Source of the DNA: Mycobacterium sp. E2733
Lineage (GTDB): Bacteria > Actinomycetota > Actinomycetes > Mycobacteriales > Mycobacteriaceae
Length of the DNA: 64,000 nucleotides
Reading direction: 5' to 3'
NCBI RefSeq assembly: GCF_001667585.1
Contig: NZ_LZJZ01000031.1
Coordinates: forward strand, 46,461 to 110,460
In this document: positions 13,985 to 21,951 of the stretch, piece after piece
Numbering within the stretch: the stretch's first letter is position 1
How the letters are laid out: the number at the start of each line of letters is the position of its first letter
The notes under the pieces: model-generated
What the model saw: only the letters and a program-made list of their open reading frames with translations
What the model was told of the DNA's origin: nothing
Databases searched by the model: none
Translations under genes and position numbers: made by a program

Positions 13985-16924
13985 TCATTCAACGCCGCGG
14001 ATGAGCTGGGTCAATTGGGCTCGGGAAGCGATCCCGAGCTTGGCGAACGCATTGTGCACGTGGGTCTTCACCGTATGGGGTGAGAGGTGCAGTTGCGTGG
14101 CGACGGAGCGGTTGGTCGCGCCCTGTGCGATGAGGTTGACGACCTTGAGCTCGGAATCGGTGAGGCTGTCCCAGCCCGTTTTGGCCCGCGGGTGCATGAC
14201 GATGCGGCGCTCCACGCCCAATCGGCGCAGTGCGCGGCCGACCCGGCGGGCATCGGCCGTCGCTTCGCAGTCGATGTAGGTGTCGAAAGCCGCGTTGAGG
14301 TGGTCGAGCGCCTCAAGGGGACGCCGTGCGCGACTCAGCTCGCCGCCGGCGTCCTCGGCCGCGCCTGCGTAAAGGAGCGGCCGCGAAGAGGAGCGCAGCG
14401 CGCTCGCCACCGCCGCCAACGCATCGATGTCGCGCTCGAGTATCCCGCGGATGTGTCGGGCGACTGTGGCGAACAACTGAACCACGGGCCGCTCGCGCTC
14501 GAGCATGTCAGCGGCGTCCAGGAGACGCGCGCGCAGGCCGGCGTCGCCCGCGGCCGACGCTATCCGCGCGGTCAAGGTCAGCTGATCCAAGATCGTCGGC
14601 AACACCGGCGTCATCAGAAGCGAGATATCGCCGCCGAGCCAACGCACCGCTTCGTGAATGTCGTCGCGCTGCCACGCCGCCAGCCCCAGCACGGCCGCGG
14701 CCCCGCGACGTACGGCGGGTGAACCGTCGGCGTAGGCATCGCGCGCCTCGTTCAACATCTCGACCATCGAGGTTCGGTCGTCGGTGCGTGCCGCCACCTC
14801 CGCCAGGGTGAACATGCGCATCGCGGTGACGAAGGTCGACCCCGTTCGCTCCGGCGTTGGCAGACCCTCGGTGACGGCGCGCGCAGCCGACAGCCGGCCC
14901 GCAGCCACCTGCACGACCCCCGACGTCAGGTCCCAGATGTGAAGCGCCATGCCGTCGCGTTCCTGCTGGGATTTCTCTCTGCACTTCGCGACCAGGATCG
15001 TCGCGTCTTCCAATCGTCCGACGACGGCGAGCAGGTTTGCCAGGTGGCATGCGGCGAGGTTATGGGCGGTCATATCGCCCACGGGGGTCAGGGCTTGCAG
15101 TTCCTCGACGCGATGTAGTGCCTGGCCCGCGTACCCACTCGCGCAGTCGAGGCAGGCACGTGCTACTCCGGACAGAATGCTCGCCTCGGGGTCGCCGGTT
15201 GCTGCGGCGGCGGTCGCTGCCTCGCTGGCGGCCGCGCTGTCGTGTCCTTCTAGGCCGTACATCGCCAGGTTGTACGCCAGCCACGCTTGATGCCGCGCCC
15301 GGGTGACGTCGCTGATGCGGGGCAGCTGAAGTGCGCGGCGGTTGTCTTCGATGTGTTGCGTTGTCGTATCGGTGATCGGCGTCCGGAGCCGGAGAAGAAT
15401 CTTGGCCTCTTCTTCGGGCGCCGGGGCGGCAGACAGGGTGGTGCTGGCCAACCTTTCCGCCTCCTCGTAGCGTGTGGCCCGATTGAGCAGCACGATCGTT
15501 TCTGTGACGAGAGGCGCGCGCCCTGGGTCATGGGCGAGTTGGAGCTCCAACGCGCGCTTGCTCAAATCCGACGCAGCGCCCGGGTCGCTGAAGGCCAGAG
15601 ACTGTGCGGCATCGCGGAGCGCCGCGATCGCGGCCCGGTCGCCCACCTCGGCGCTGCGGGCGAGCTGGGTTGCGACCTCCTCGGGCGACGCGCCCATGTC
15701 CAGCATGACATTCGCCGATTGCCGTTCCATGGCTCGGCGCAGCGACTGGGGCAACGACTGTCGCGTCGCCTCCCGCAGCAGATCGTGACGAAACCTCATC
15801 TGTTCACCGTCTTCGATGAGCAGGTCCGCGCGGACTGCCTCTGCCACCGCCGGTACCAGGGCTGCCGGTCGGCGTTCCAGCATCGCGGCGAGCAGACGGG
15901 CCGAGAACCGGTCAGGCAGCACCGCGGCTACCCGCACGACTTGGCCAGCAGCGGGGGAGAGCTGGTCGAGCCGTTGCTGCATCGTGTCGCTGAGCCGCCG
16001 TGGCAACGTGTCCCCGGTGGCGACCGCGCGGCCGCCGCTGACGTCGAGCCGGTCCTCCTCGTCCAGTCCACGCAACAACTCGGTGAGCAGGAACGGGTTG
16101 CCGTGCGCCTTGTCGGCCAGACTGAGAAGCGACGCATCCGCATTGGCTCGCACGGCGTCTTCCACTATGTCGGCGACCGCGCTAGGTGTCATGGCGGTCA
16201 ACCGCAGGAACGTGGCATCCTCGCGTTCCAGCGCGGTCAGCGTGTCGCGAACGGCGGGCCCGCCGGCGCCGGTTCGCGCGGTAAGCACCCACAGCACCGG
16301 GTGCTCGGGTCGCGTCGCGGCCAGCGAGCGCAACGCCACCAGGGTGGCGTTGTCGGCCCAGTGGATGTCCTCGAGAAGGATCGCCAAGGGTTTTCGGGAT
16401 GCGGCCGCGTGTATGGCGGCTTGCAAATCGCGCACCACCCAGTAGCGCAGATCTGCCGACGTGCCTAAGCGACGCAGCGCCTCCGCGTCACCGACCGGCG
16501 GATCCGCGCGCAGGGTCGCCATGAACAGCGAGAAAAACGGCACCGTCTGCTGGTACTCGAACGCCTCGCCGAACAGCGCCCGAACACCGAACTTTTCGGC
16601 GAGTGCCAAGACCTCGGTCAACAGGCGGCTCTTTCCGATGCCTGGCGGCCCCTCGATGACCAGTACGCCCCCGCGCCCCTGAGCGACCGCCGCCATCAGC
16701 GCGTCGACCACCTTCAGCTCGTCCGCCCGCCCCCGAATCGGCGGTATGCGGACCTGCCCCGACGGCCTCGCAGTGCTCATACGAACCGGCACCGCCCGAC
16801 GTGAAGTAGGCGGGCGGAAGACCTCCCCGTCGTCTCGTCCACAGTTCTCGCCAGCGCTAGCGCTGGTAGTTAGTGTAGACGGGTTTGTCAGCGCCATTCG
16901 CTGCGATTCGGTTTCGACCGTCAT
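13985..16924 (-). CDS. Large ATP-binding LuxR (LAL) regulator 2
   Basis: The 979-residue paralogue of the preceding LAL protein has an extra N-terminal segment of about 45 residues, then PPIRGRADELKVVDALM, Walker A EGPPGIGKSRLL, Walker B AILLEDIHWADN, a helical middle, and the LuxR HTH SLTDSELKVVNLIAQGATNR with LSPHTVKTHVHNAFAKLG. Its ATG at 16924 overlaps the stop of a 71-codon gene as ATGA, so the two are translationally coupled. The order (small protein, LAL 2, LAL 1) fits one leftward transcript that starts in the divergent region shared with the GAF/Fis regulator. Divergence from LAL 1 is greatest in the central sensor-like part, as expected after duplication with changed input (inference). 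Confidence 0.88.
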   Translation of the reverse strand: MTVETESQRMALTNPSTLTTSASAGENCGRDDGEVFRPPTSRRAVPVRMSTARPSGQVRIPPIRGRADELKVVDALMAAVAQGRGGVLVIEGPPGIGKSRLLTEVLALAEKFGVRALFGEAFEYQQTVPFFSLFMATLRADPPVGDAEALRRLGTSADLRYWVVRDLQAAIHAAASRKPLAILLEDIHWADNATLVALRSLAATRPEHPVLWVLTARTGAGGPAVRDTLTALEREDATFLRLTAMTPSAVADIVEDAVRANADASLLSLADKAHGNPFLLTELLRGLDEEDRLDVSGGRAVATGDTLPRRLSDTMQQRLDQLSPAAGQVVRVAAVLPDRFSARLLAAMLERRPAALVPAVAEAVRADLLIEDGEQMRFRHDLLREATRQSLPQSLRRAMERQSANVMLDMGASPEEVATQLARSAEVGDRAAIAALRDAAQSLAFSDPGAASDLSKRALELQLAHDPGRAPLVTETIVLLNRATRYEEAERLASTTLSAAPAPEEEAKILLRLRTPITDTTTQHIEDNRRALQLPRISDVTRARHQAWLAYNLAMYGLEGHDSAAASEAATAAAATGDPEASILSGVARACLDCASGYAGQALHRVEELQALTPVGDMTAHNLAACHLANLLAVVGRLEDATILVAKCREKSQQERDGMALHIWDLTSGVVQVAAGRLSAARAVTEGLPTPERTGSTFVTAMRMFTLAEVAARTDDRTSMVEMLNEARDAYADGSPAVRRGAAAVLGLAAWQRDDIHEAVRWLGGDISLLMTPVLPTILDQLTLTARIASAAGDAGLRARLLDAADMLERERPVVQLFATVARHIRGILERDIDALAAVASALRSSSRPLLYAGAAEDAGGELSRARRPLEALDHLNAAFDTYIDCEATADARRVGRALRRLGVERRIVMHPRAKTGWDSLTDSELKVVNLIAQGATNRSVATQLHLSPHTVKTHVHNAFAKLGIASRAQLTQLIRGVE

Positions 16925-17136
16925 GCTGCCCCCTGGACTTCCACCGACAGGTAGTCGGCTATGCCGTGTGCGGCGGGCCAGTCACCATCGCGCACCGCAC
17001 AGCCGAGCAATTCTGCTAAAGGACTGCAGGCGCCCAACTCGGCCAGCCATGAGGCCACCGTCGCCCCGATCTGATCTGCCCGGACGCGGACGGTACGGCC
17101 ATCGTGTAGGCGATCGGTTAGCTGATAGGTAGTCAT
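16921..17136 (-). CDS. Small conserved-looking protein coupled to LAL regulator 2 (71 aa)
   Basis: The ATG at 17136 is preceded by AAAGGGG and GGAG, and the stop overlaps the ATG of the LAL gene (ATGA). The product, with TVRVRADQIGATVASWLAEL and DWPAAHGIADYLSVEV, is a soluble acidic helical protein without Cys pairs or membrane segments. I do not recognise a named family. Tight coupling to a LAL regulator suggests it modulates or is made in fixed ratio with that protein. The small size, clear ribosome site and overlap make it a real gene. Confidence 0.7.
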   Translation of the reverse strand: MTTYQLTDRLHDGRTVRVRADQIGATVASWLAELGACSPLAELLGCAVRDGDWPAAHGIADYLSVEVQGAA

Positions 17137-17338
17137 TACTCCACCCCTTTCGCCGGATCGTGTTGTACCTGTGGCGCTGCACCGGGCGGCTCGTGCCGGG
17201 ATGGCCGAGTCAGATCGGTTGACAGCCGAGCGGCCATTGCGTTCGACGCCGTGTGCCGTTGCTGCCGCAACTCACCCTTCCGATCGGTCCGGTGTATTAG
17301 CTGACGTGACCAATGAAACCGCTGCGGGCGTATACTGA

Positions 17339-17381
17339 GCGTCTCAATCTGAGCAGGGTTGCGCGTCTCAATCTGAGACGC
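17339..17381 (+). promoter_or_regulatory. Paired GCGTCTCA-N3-TGAGACGC palindromes upstream of the GAF/Fis regulator
   Basis: Positions 17363-17381 are a perfect palindrome, GCGTCTCA-ATC-TGAGACGC. A degenerate partner, GCGTCTCA-ATC-TGAGCAGG, is at 17339-17357, 24 bp centre to centre. They lie 53-96 nt before the regulator ATG and in the divergent region shared with the 71-aa/LAL operon, so they may control both directions. Autoregulation by the Fis-type protein is the simplest reading. Confidence 0.75.
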
Positions 17382-17434
17382 GCGCACTTGGGGGCGGCTG
17401 CGCCGCTCGGTCGGGGAGCGAGGTCCATGCATCG

Positions 17435-19267
17435 ATGAGCTCGCGGGCCGACACCCAAACCGACGTTCGCCGACTCAGGGAACGGTTCGTGTGCGAGGGG
17501 ACCTTGGAGGCGAAGGCCGCCAGGGAACAGTTCCTGTCCGTGGAGACGCTTGGCCCGGTGCGCTCACTCGGTGAGGAAGGCATTCTGCAACCCAGTGTCC
17601 TGGATTCTTGGCGTCGGTCGCAGGCCCTTCGCGTACACCCCGACAGGGTCGAGCTCCCGTATGTGCGTGAACCCAATACCGACTCGCGGTTGGCGCGCGC
17701 GGCCGCGCCGGTGCTGCAGCGCGTCACCGATGACCTGGCTGCGCAAGCTGTCAGCGTCATTCTGACATCAACGGACGGGGTGGTGGTTGAACGGACCGCC
17801 GCAGAGGTGTCCATCCTGAACGCGTTGGACACGGTGAGCCTCGTACCGGGTTATAGCTTGGCTGAAGAAGTGGCGGGCACCAACGGGATTGGCACCGCAC
17901 TAGAGACTGGGCGGCCGGCCTTCATCCGTGGTGGCGAGCACTACGTCGCTATGTTCACCGGTTTCTCCTGTGCAGGGTCGCCGATCCGAGATCCCGTCAC
18001 GCGCAGGGTAATCGGCGCCGTAAATCTGAGTTGTCCGGCCGACGAATCCTATCCACTGTTGCTCGCGTTGGCGACCAGCGCCGGTCGTCAAATTGAGGAT
18101 CGCATGCGGGCGGTGGCTCATGAGGGTGAGACGGCGCTCTTGGAGGCGTACCTACGGGAGGCGCGGCGGTCTTCGAGCGGGGTCGTTGCGATCGGTGGCG
18201 ACGTGGTGTTGATCAACCCCTATCTGCGTCGCGCACTGCACGGCAACGATCAGACCGTGCTGCTCGAACACGCCTCGGATCTACTCAGCTCCACACTCTC
18301 GGGCACGGCGCTGGCTGTTCTGCCAAGCGGGCATATCGCCAAAATCACTGTCGCCGACCGCTCCGCGATACGCGGCGGCCGAACCAATGTTGTTTTCCAC
18401 GTTGATCTTTCGTCCCAGACAAGCTCGCAACACCGAAAAAACGCCCGTTCGGCGGACACTCACATCCCTGGCCTGGCAGGCCGCGACGGCGCATGGTTGC
18501 GCTGCTGCCAACAGGTGCGGCAGTGCTGCAGCGACCGGCATTGGGTGATGATCGAGGGAGAGAAGGGATCCGGTCGGGCGCGGCTGGCCCAGGCGGCGGG
18601 GCAACACGTGAACCCGAGCCGATCCGTTCGGGTGCTGCGCTCCGAGACGTTTCCCAACGCGACGCGTCTCGTTGCCGAGCTGGCGGCTGAGTCCGGCGAT
18701 GAGGACTTCGTGGTGGTGATCGCCGATGTGGATGCCATAGATAGCGACACACTCGAATCGATCACCTCGATGCTGGCCATGCGCGCAGGCCGGGGCTGGA
18801 TCGCGGCGACCAAGAGTTCTGCGCCTCCCTCAGGGCCGATCAAGCAGCTGCTCCCACTGTTTACCCACACCGTCACCGTGCCGGCGCTGCGGCACCGGAT
18901 CGACGACCTCGAAGAATTGGTACCGCTGTTGCTGCGCGAGATCACCCGCGGCGCCGATGTGCAGCTGGCGCCCGATGCTATGCGCCAACTCAGCAGGCTG
19001 CCGTGGCCGGGCAACGTCGCACAGCTGCGGCGGGTCCTGATCGAAACCGTTGCCCGCCAACGATCGGGCATCATCAGCGCCGACAAGTTGCCACCGGAGT
19101 GCCGTTCCATCACGCGGCGGAAGCTGACCCAAATGGAAGCCCTCGAGCGCGACGCGATTGTTCGTAGCCTGCAAGACAACGGCGGCAACAAGCAAGAGGC
19201 GGCTCGCGCCCTGGGAATGTCGCGGGCGACCATCTACCGCAAGATAAACGACTACGGCATCGCGTAG
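17435..19267 (+). CDS. AcoR-like GAF / degenerate AAA+ / Fis HTH regulator
   Basis: The 610-residue protein starts with the AcoR-type segment VLDSWRRSQALRV, then a GAF-like sensor (VSVILTSTDGVVVE, GYSLAEEVAGTNGIGTALET, GSPIRDPVTRRVIGAVNLS), an AAA+-like region, and a C-terminal Fis HTH (LERDAIVRSLQDNGGNKQEA, ALGMSRATIYRKINDYGIA). Such proteins normally drive sigma-54 promoters, but mycobacteria lack sigma-54. In agreement, the Walker A here is the weak GEKGSGRARLAQA with no GKT/GKS, and no GAFTGA loop is visible, while PWPGNVAQLRRVL of the C-terminal subdomain is kept. It probably works as a conventional DNA-binding regulator. Two GCGTCTCA palindromes lie just upstream. The ATG at 17435 follows GGGGAGCGAGG; an ATG at 17427 is out of frame. 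Confidence 0.88.
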   Translation: MSSRADTQTDVRRLRERFVCEGTLEAKAAREQFLSVETLGPVRSLGEEGILQPSVLDSWRRSQALRVHPDRVELPYVREPNTDSRLARAAAPVLQRVTDDLAAQAVSVILTSTDGVVVERTAAEVSILNALDTVSLVPGYSLAEEVAGTNGIGTALETGRPAFIRGGEHYVAMFTGFSCAGSPIRDPVTRRVIGAVNLSCPADESYPLLLALATSAGRQIEDRMRAVAHEGETALLEAYLREARRSSSGVVAIGGDVVLINPYLRRALHGNDQTVLLEHASDLLSSTLSGTALAVLPSGHIAKITVADRSAIRGGRTNVVFHVDLSSQTSSQHRKNARSADTHIPGLAGRDGAWLRCCQQVRQCCSDRHWVMIEGEKGSGRARLAQAAGQHVNPSRSVRVLRSETFPNATRLVAELAAESGDEDFVVVIADVDAIDSDTLESITSMLAMRAGRGWIAATKSSAPPSGPIKQLLPLFTHTVTVPALRHRIDDLEELVPLLLREITRGADVQLAPDAMRQLSRLPWPGNVAQLRRVLIETVARQRSGIISADKLPPECRSITRRKLTQMEALERDAIVRSLQDNGGNKQEAARALGMSRATIYRKINDYGIA

Positions 19268-19617
19268 GGTCTCTACGCTGGCCGGTCCAAGCTTGGCCCA
19301 TGATCATCAGCGCGGCGCGCCGCTCGTCATTTGCTCCCACAATGTGCACACACAGCACCCCAGTCGGCGTTGGGCTGCTGAGCGGGAGGCTGGAATTCGG
19401 TGGGGTCGGAGCCGAAGCCGTGCAGCAGGATCACCCGGGTGAATCGGCGACCCGGACGATGACACCTCACCCCGGCTATCGCCAGGATGTGCCCTATGGC
19501 AACAACAGTTGACCACGGTCCCGGTGTGGGTCCCGATTCATCCTTCTGGCAGTGGGGTTGGCAGTCGTCATCGTTATTCCCGACCCAGCCAGAGCCCGCC
19601 GACCTACGCGTAATGCC
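19268..19617. other. Intergenic region carrying element copy C
   Basis: No supported gene lies in this 350-bp gap. Just after the regulator stop is an imperfect palindrome (GGTCCAAGCTTGGCCC, 19284-19299) that could act in termination, although no T-run follows. The TCACCC element is at 19431-19473. If the membrane protein starts at the GTG at 19552 rather than the ATG at 19618, the gap is shorter. Confidence 0.5.
19431..19473 (+). promoter_or_regulatory. 43-bp TCACCC element, copy C
   Basis: It reads TCACCCGGGTGAAT, 9 nt, then GGACGA-TGACACC-TCACCC. The first dyad is perfect; the left arm of the second has two changes. It faces the membrane-protein/UsfY pair, 78 nt before the alternative GTG at 19552 and 144 nt before the ATG at 19618. 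Confidence 0.7.
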
Positions 19618-19983
19618 ATGAGGCAAGTCTTGCTGCGGGCATTGGTGCTTCCGGCATCGTGGGCAATCGGGATACTGCTTGCGGGGTGGATCGTTCCCGC
19701 AGTCTTGTTGTCAGCACCGGGGTTCATCGTCGCCGTAGTGGTGTTTGCGGTAACGCAGGCGATCCTGTCCGTGTGGATTTTGAAATTGTCCCATCCGTAT
19801 GCGTCGCTGCTCCTTGGGGGCACCGGGCTGGCATTGACAATCGTCGCGTTGATCCTGGCGTCGGCCTTGACGCACGGGCTCGCTATTGACGGCACGGCAT
19901 CCTGGCTGGCCACGACGGTTGTGGTGTGGCTCGTGACAACGATTGGGGCGATTACGCTGCCCGAGTTGCTCACCCCGGCCTGA
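19618..19983 (+). CDS. Four-helix membrane protein (phage-holin-family-like)
   Basis: The 121-residue product is almost wholly hydrophobic, with four predicted helices: ASWAIGILLAGWIVPAVLL, IVAVVVFAVTQAILSVWIL, SLLLGGTGLALTIVALILA and a C-terminal ATTVVVWLVTTIGAITLP. The pattern resembles small 'phage holin family'/superfamily III membrane proteins annotated in mycobacteria, but no lysis genes are near, so the name says little about role. The ATG at 19618 lacks a good ribosome site; a GTG at 19552 adds 22 residues, also without one. It precedes the UsfY-like gene by 39 nt and is the first gene behind element copy C. Confidence 0.6.
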   Translation: MRQVLLRALVLPASWAIGILLAGWIVPAVLLSAPGFIVAVVVFAVTQAILSVWILKLSHPYASLLLGGTGLALTIVALILASALTHGLAIDGTASWLATTVVVWLVTTIGAITLPELLTPA

Positions 19984-20022
19984 CCAAATATTGATATCTC
20001 GTCCGACGACAGAGGAGCCGCA

Positions 20023-20334
20023 ATGGGCGACACGCATGACGATCCGACGGACCACTCCCGGACCACACAACCGCACGCGGGTATTGCGATGAAGGACAAC
20101 TTCATCTGGCCCGGGTTGGTCCTGCTGATCGTAGCGATGTTCGGCCTGATCAGCACGGCGGCAGCGGCCGCCTATCGACATTACGAATGGCTTTCTACCA
20201 CCGTGCTCATCGCCGTCCTGGGCACGGTCGCCGGAGCGCTGTGGCTGGTCATGGAGGATCGCCGCGTGACCCGCATCGATGCGCGGTGGGACGCCGCGCA
20301 CCTTGGTAGTCAGGCGCGCCCGCGCGCACGATGA
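20023..20334 (+). CDS. UsfY-like stress membrane protein
   Basis: The 103-residue protein begins MGDTHDDPTDHSRTTQPHAG and has two membrane segments (WPGLVLLIVAMFGLISTAAA and TVLIAVLGTVAGALWLV) followed by a basic tail EDRRVTRIDARW. The N-terminal DPxDHxRTTxPHAG motif and the two-helix layout match mycobacterial UsfY, which lies upstream of the sigF locus in M. tuberculosis and is linked to stress response; biochemical function is unknown. AGAGGAG lies 7 nt before the ATG at 20023. Its presence behind a TCACCC element is consistent with a stress regulon. Identity to UsfY rests on recall of the motif, not on an alignment. Confidence 0.7.
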   Translation: MGDTHDDPTDHSRTTQPHAGIAMKDNFIWPGLVLLIVAMFGLISTAAAAAYRHYEWLSTTVLIAVLGTVAGALWLVMEDRRVTRIDARWDAAHLGSQARPRAR

Positions 20335-20835
20335 TCACAAGGGCGGAGCACTCCTTCGGCAGTGACGTTCACGGCGTTAAAAAACGCGCCGTCTGAGCAC
20401 CCGTTAGTGTTATGTTGCAGTCCAATATATTTCGCATTTCTGTTTGTTTCGATAGTCCCTGCGGGGAATCCTCCATGATGTCAACCATTTTCGATCCCTA
20501 CGAGCGGCTTGGTGACACAATCAGCCGAGTCTCGGCGGCTCAGAGATCCGCCGAAGACCGTTGTCGGCGTGCGGCTCCCGCTTCGCACGATGCCGCACCT
20601 CGACAACTAGGCTGCCAGGTCTGCAAATGTGGAGGCAGCCGTTCCCTACGTGGGTGGGTGGTCAAGTGACTGACCTATACCCCGCGTCCTGCGGTCGCTG
20701 CGTCGCCAAGTCCCTATGGAGTGAATCGCCCCCGCCCGACGCCCGCTTCCGGGCTCTTCTTCCCTAATCGCCGTTACCGCAATCGCAAAATCGAGTACTG
20801 CCTCACCGCTCGCGTTAACCGGAATAACTGCCGAA
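20335..20835. other. Intergenic region with an AT-rich pocket
   Basis: This roughly 500-bp stretch has an unusually AT-rich segment at about 20405-20465, in contrast to its GC-rich flanks. A short frame from about 20475 begins MMSTIFDPYERLGDT but has no family match and a biased Arg/Ala end, so I leave it uncalled. The region could be remnant sequence from an old insertion or deletion. Confidence 0.4.
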
Positions 20836-20878
20836 TCGCCCGGGTGAATCAGTTTGTCGGGTGATGACCACTCATCCC
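20836..20878 (+). promoter_or_regulatory. 43-bp TCACCC element, copy D
   Basis: It reads TCGCCCGGGTGAAT, 9 nt, then GGGTGA-TGACCAC-TCATCC. There is one change in each dyad. It sits 43-56 nt before the degenerate first gene at 20922/20935, the same spacing as copy E to its first gene. Sequence similarity between D and E continues past the element through the following gene start. Confidence 0.75.
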
Positions 20879-20921
20879 ACCTCAATGAATGCTGGCTTAA
20901 CAGATCGCGGGCGCAGGGCAA

Positions 20922-21084
20922 ATGGAGCCCGACCATGTACCCGATCTGCGTTCGGAACCCCATATGCAAGCAATGGGTCGCGGTGACAGCGGACAACCTC
21001 GCTGCGTTAGCCACCGCAGAAACCATCGCCACAAAATCGGAGAAACCAGATGAAGCGTCGCCAATTTCAACGACCGCCTGCTGA
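20922..21084 (+). pseudogene. Degenerate copy of the MYRIC small-protein gene
   Basis: DNA around 20911-20952 aligns with the start of the gene at 24425: both have (A/G)TG-AGCC-GAC-ATGTAC-CGATCTGC-TTCGG in the same order after the same TCACCC element. Here a 1-nt difference shifts the first ATG (20922) out of frame, and the second ATG (20935) gives MYPICVRNPICKQWV, in which homology to the intact protein stops after about eight residues. The 49-codon frame from 20935 may still be translated, but the body of the family is not recognisable. I read it as a decayed duplicate; a genuinely different short protein with a shared N-terminus is the alternative. Confidence 0.45.
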
Positions 21085-21184
21085 ATACGCATCCAGCGCC
21101 GCGCGAACACCATGGCTGCCGCATCGAATCCGGGATGTAGCCGCGTCTGCCCGCCGGTGGGCCCATCGGAAAGGAGGTTCCGTG

Positions 21185-21541
21185 ATGGAGGCCGTGCCGG
21201 CGATCGAAGATCAACTTCACGCACTGCAGCCAATCTGTAGTGCCCAGGGCGTGTCGACCGGCATTGCGTGCGGTGCGCCGGCAGTCGCGGTGGCCGAGAT
21301 ACACGCCGTCGACGGATGTGACGAGATGGGACTAACCCCAGACGGCGACCTCGTCGAGACGCTCTGTGAAACCTGCCTGGCTACTGTGCAATGGGCGATG
21401 GCGACCTACGTCGGCGACAAACGCGAGGTGGCGTCCCGATGCGGCACACATCCGGCGTGCACCACATGCGGGCGCCCCACCGGGTACCTGCGCAGTGTCT
21501 TTGCTGTCCGCTCGATCGGGCTCGAGGGACTGGCACCATGA
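21185..21541 (+). CDS. Small Cys-rich protein, probable zinc binder (118 aa)
   Basis: A strong ribosome site (AAGGAGG, 7 nt before) fixes the start at the ATG 21185, or the GTG one codon earlier. The product is soluble, with Cys clusters in VETLCETCLATVQ and ASRCGTHPACTTCGRPTGY, plus single Cys near residues 19 and 30. Two or more CxxC pairs suggest a zinc ribbon or a redox-active site. I do not know the family. The stop overlaps the next ATG as ATGA (21538-21541), so it is coupled to another CxxC protein. It belongs to the transcript behind element copy D. Confidence 0.7.
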   Translation: MEAVPAIEDQLHALQPICSAQGVSTGIACGAPAVAVAEIHAVDGCDEMGLTPDGDLVETLCETCLATVQWAMATYVGDKREVASRCGTHPACTTCGRPTGYLRSVFAVRSIGLEGLAP

Positions 21542-21897
21542 CCCGATTACGAATTGCCTCCCTGTTTGTGGCAGTGGCGGCCGGTGATTATGCGGTCCTC
21601 ATGTTGATCAATGGTCAGCTAATCGATTTCGGCATCACCGCCGCCGTTTGTGCGGGATCCTCGGTTGCGGCCGGGATGATCGCATACGGGAGTAGGCGAC
21701 ACCGCAAGGCGCTGGCGCAGGGACGAGCGGCCGTCTGGCGGTGCCGTGACCAGCAGGTGGCCGCCGCCGGCCAACAGTGTCCGTTATGCGGAGGCACACG
21801 CCAAAGGCCAAGTGAATCACCCAGATTCGCCGATCGCCAGAGTGCGAGCTTATGTCGGGCATGCGCGCCGGCCGTCAACCCGGAGCCGGCACGATGA
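21538..21897 (+). CDS. Two-helix membrane protein with C-terminal zinc-ribbon-like CxxC pairs (119 aa)
   Basis: The protein starts with two membrane segments (IASLFVAVAAGDYAVLMLI and a DFGITAAVCAGSSVAAGMIA stretch), then a basic linker GSRRHRKALAQG, and a soluble end with QQCPLCGGTRQRP and ASLCRACAPAV, a typical spacing for a four-Cys zinc site. Translation is coupled to the Cys-rich protein upstream by an ATGA overlap. The pair may work together at the membrane, for instance as a metal or redox sensor; this is inference. No named family was recognised. It is followed after 54 nt by the lipase gene on the same strand. Confidence 0.7.
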   Translation: MTRLRIASLFVAVAAGDYAVLMLINGQLIDFGITAAVCAGSSVAAGMIAYGSRRHRKALAQGRAAVWRCRDQQVAAAGQQCPLCGGTRQRPSESPRFADRQSASLCRACAPAVNPEPAR

Positions 21898-21951
21898 GCG
21901 CGGAGTCTGGCCCGGCGCCAGTTCTGCTGACTGAGGCGTGGAAGTATTGAC

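Noticed and set aside
19618..19983. Phage lysis or prophage remnant because of the holin-like protein
   Set aside because: No endolysin, integrase or structural phage genes are present nearby; such membrane proteins are common in mycobacterial chromosomes.
20646..21233. 195-codon leftward frame opposite element D and the Cys-rich gene start
   Set aside because: It covers a conserved regulatory element and a gene with a strong ribosome site on the other strand.
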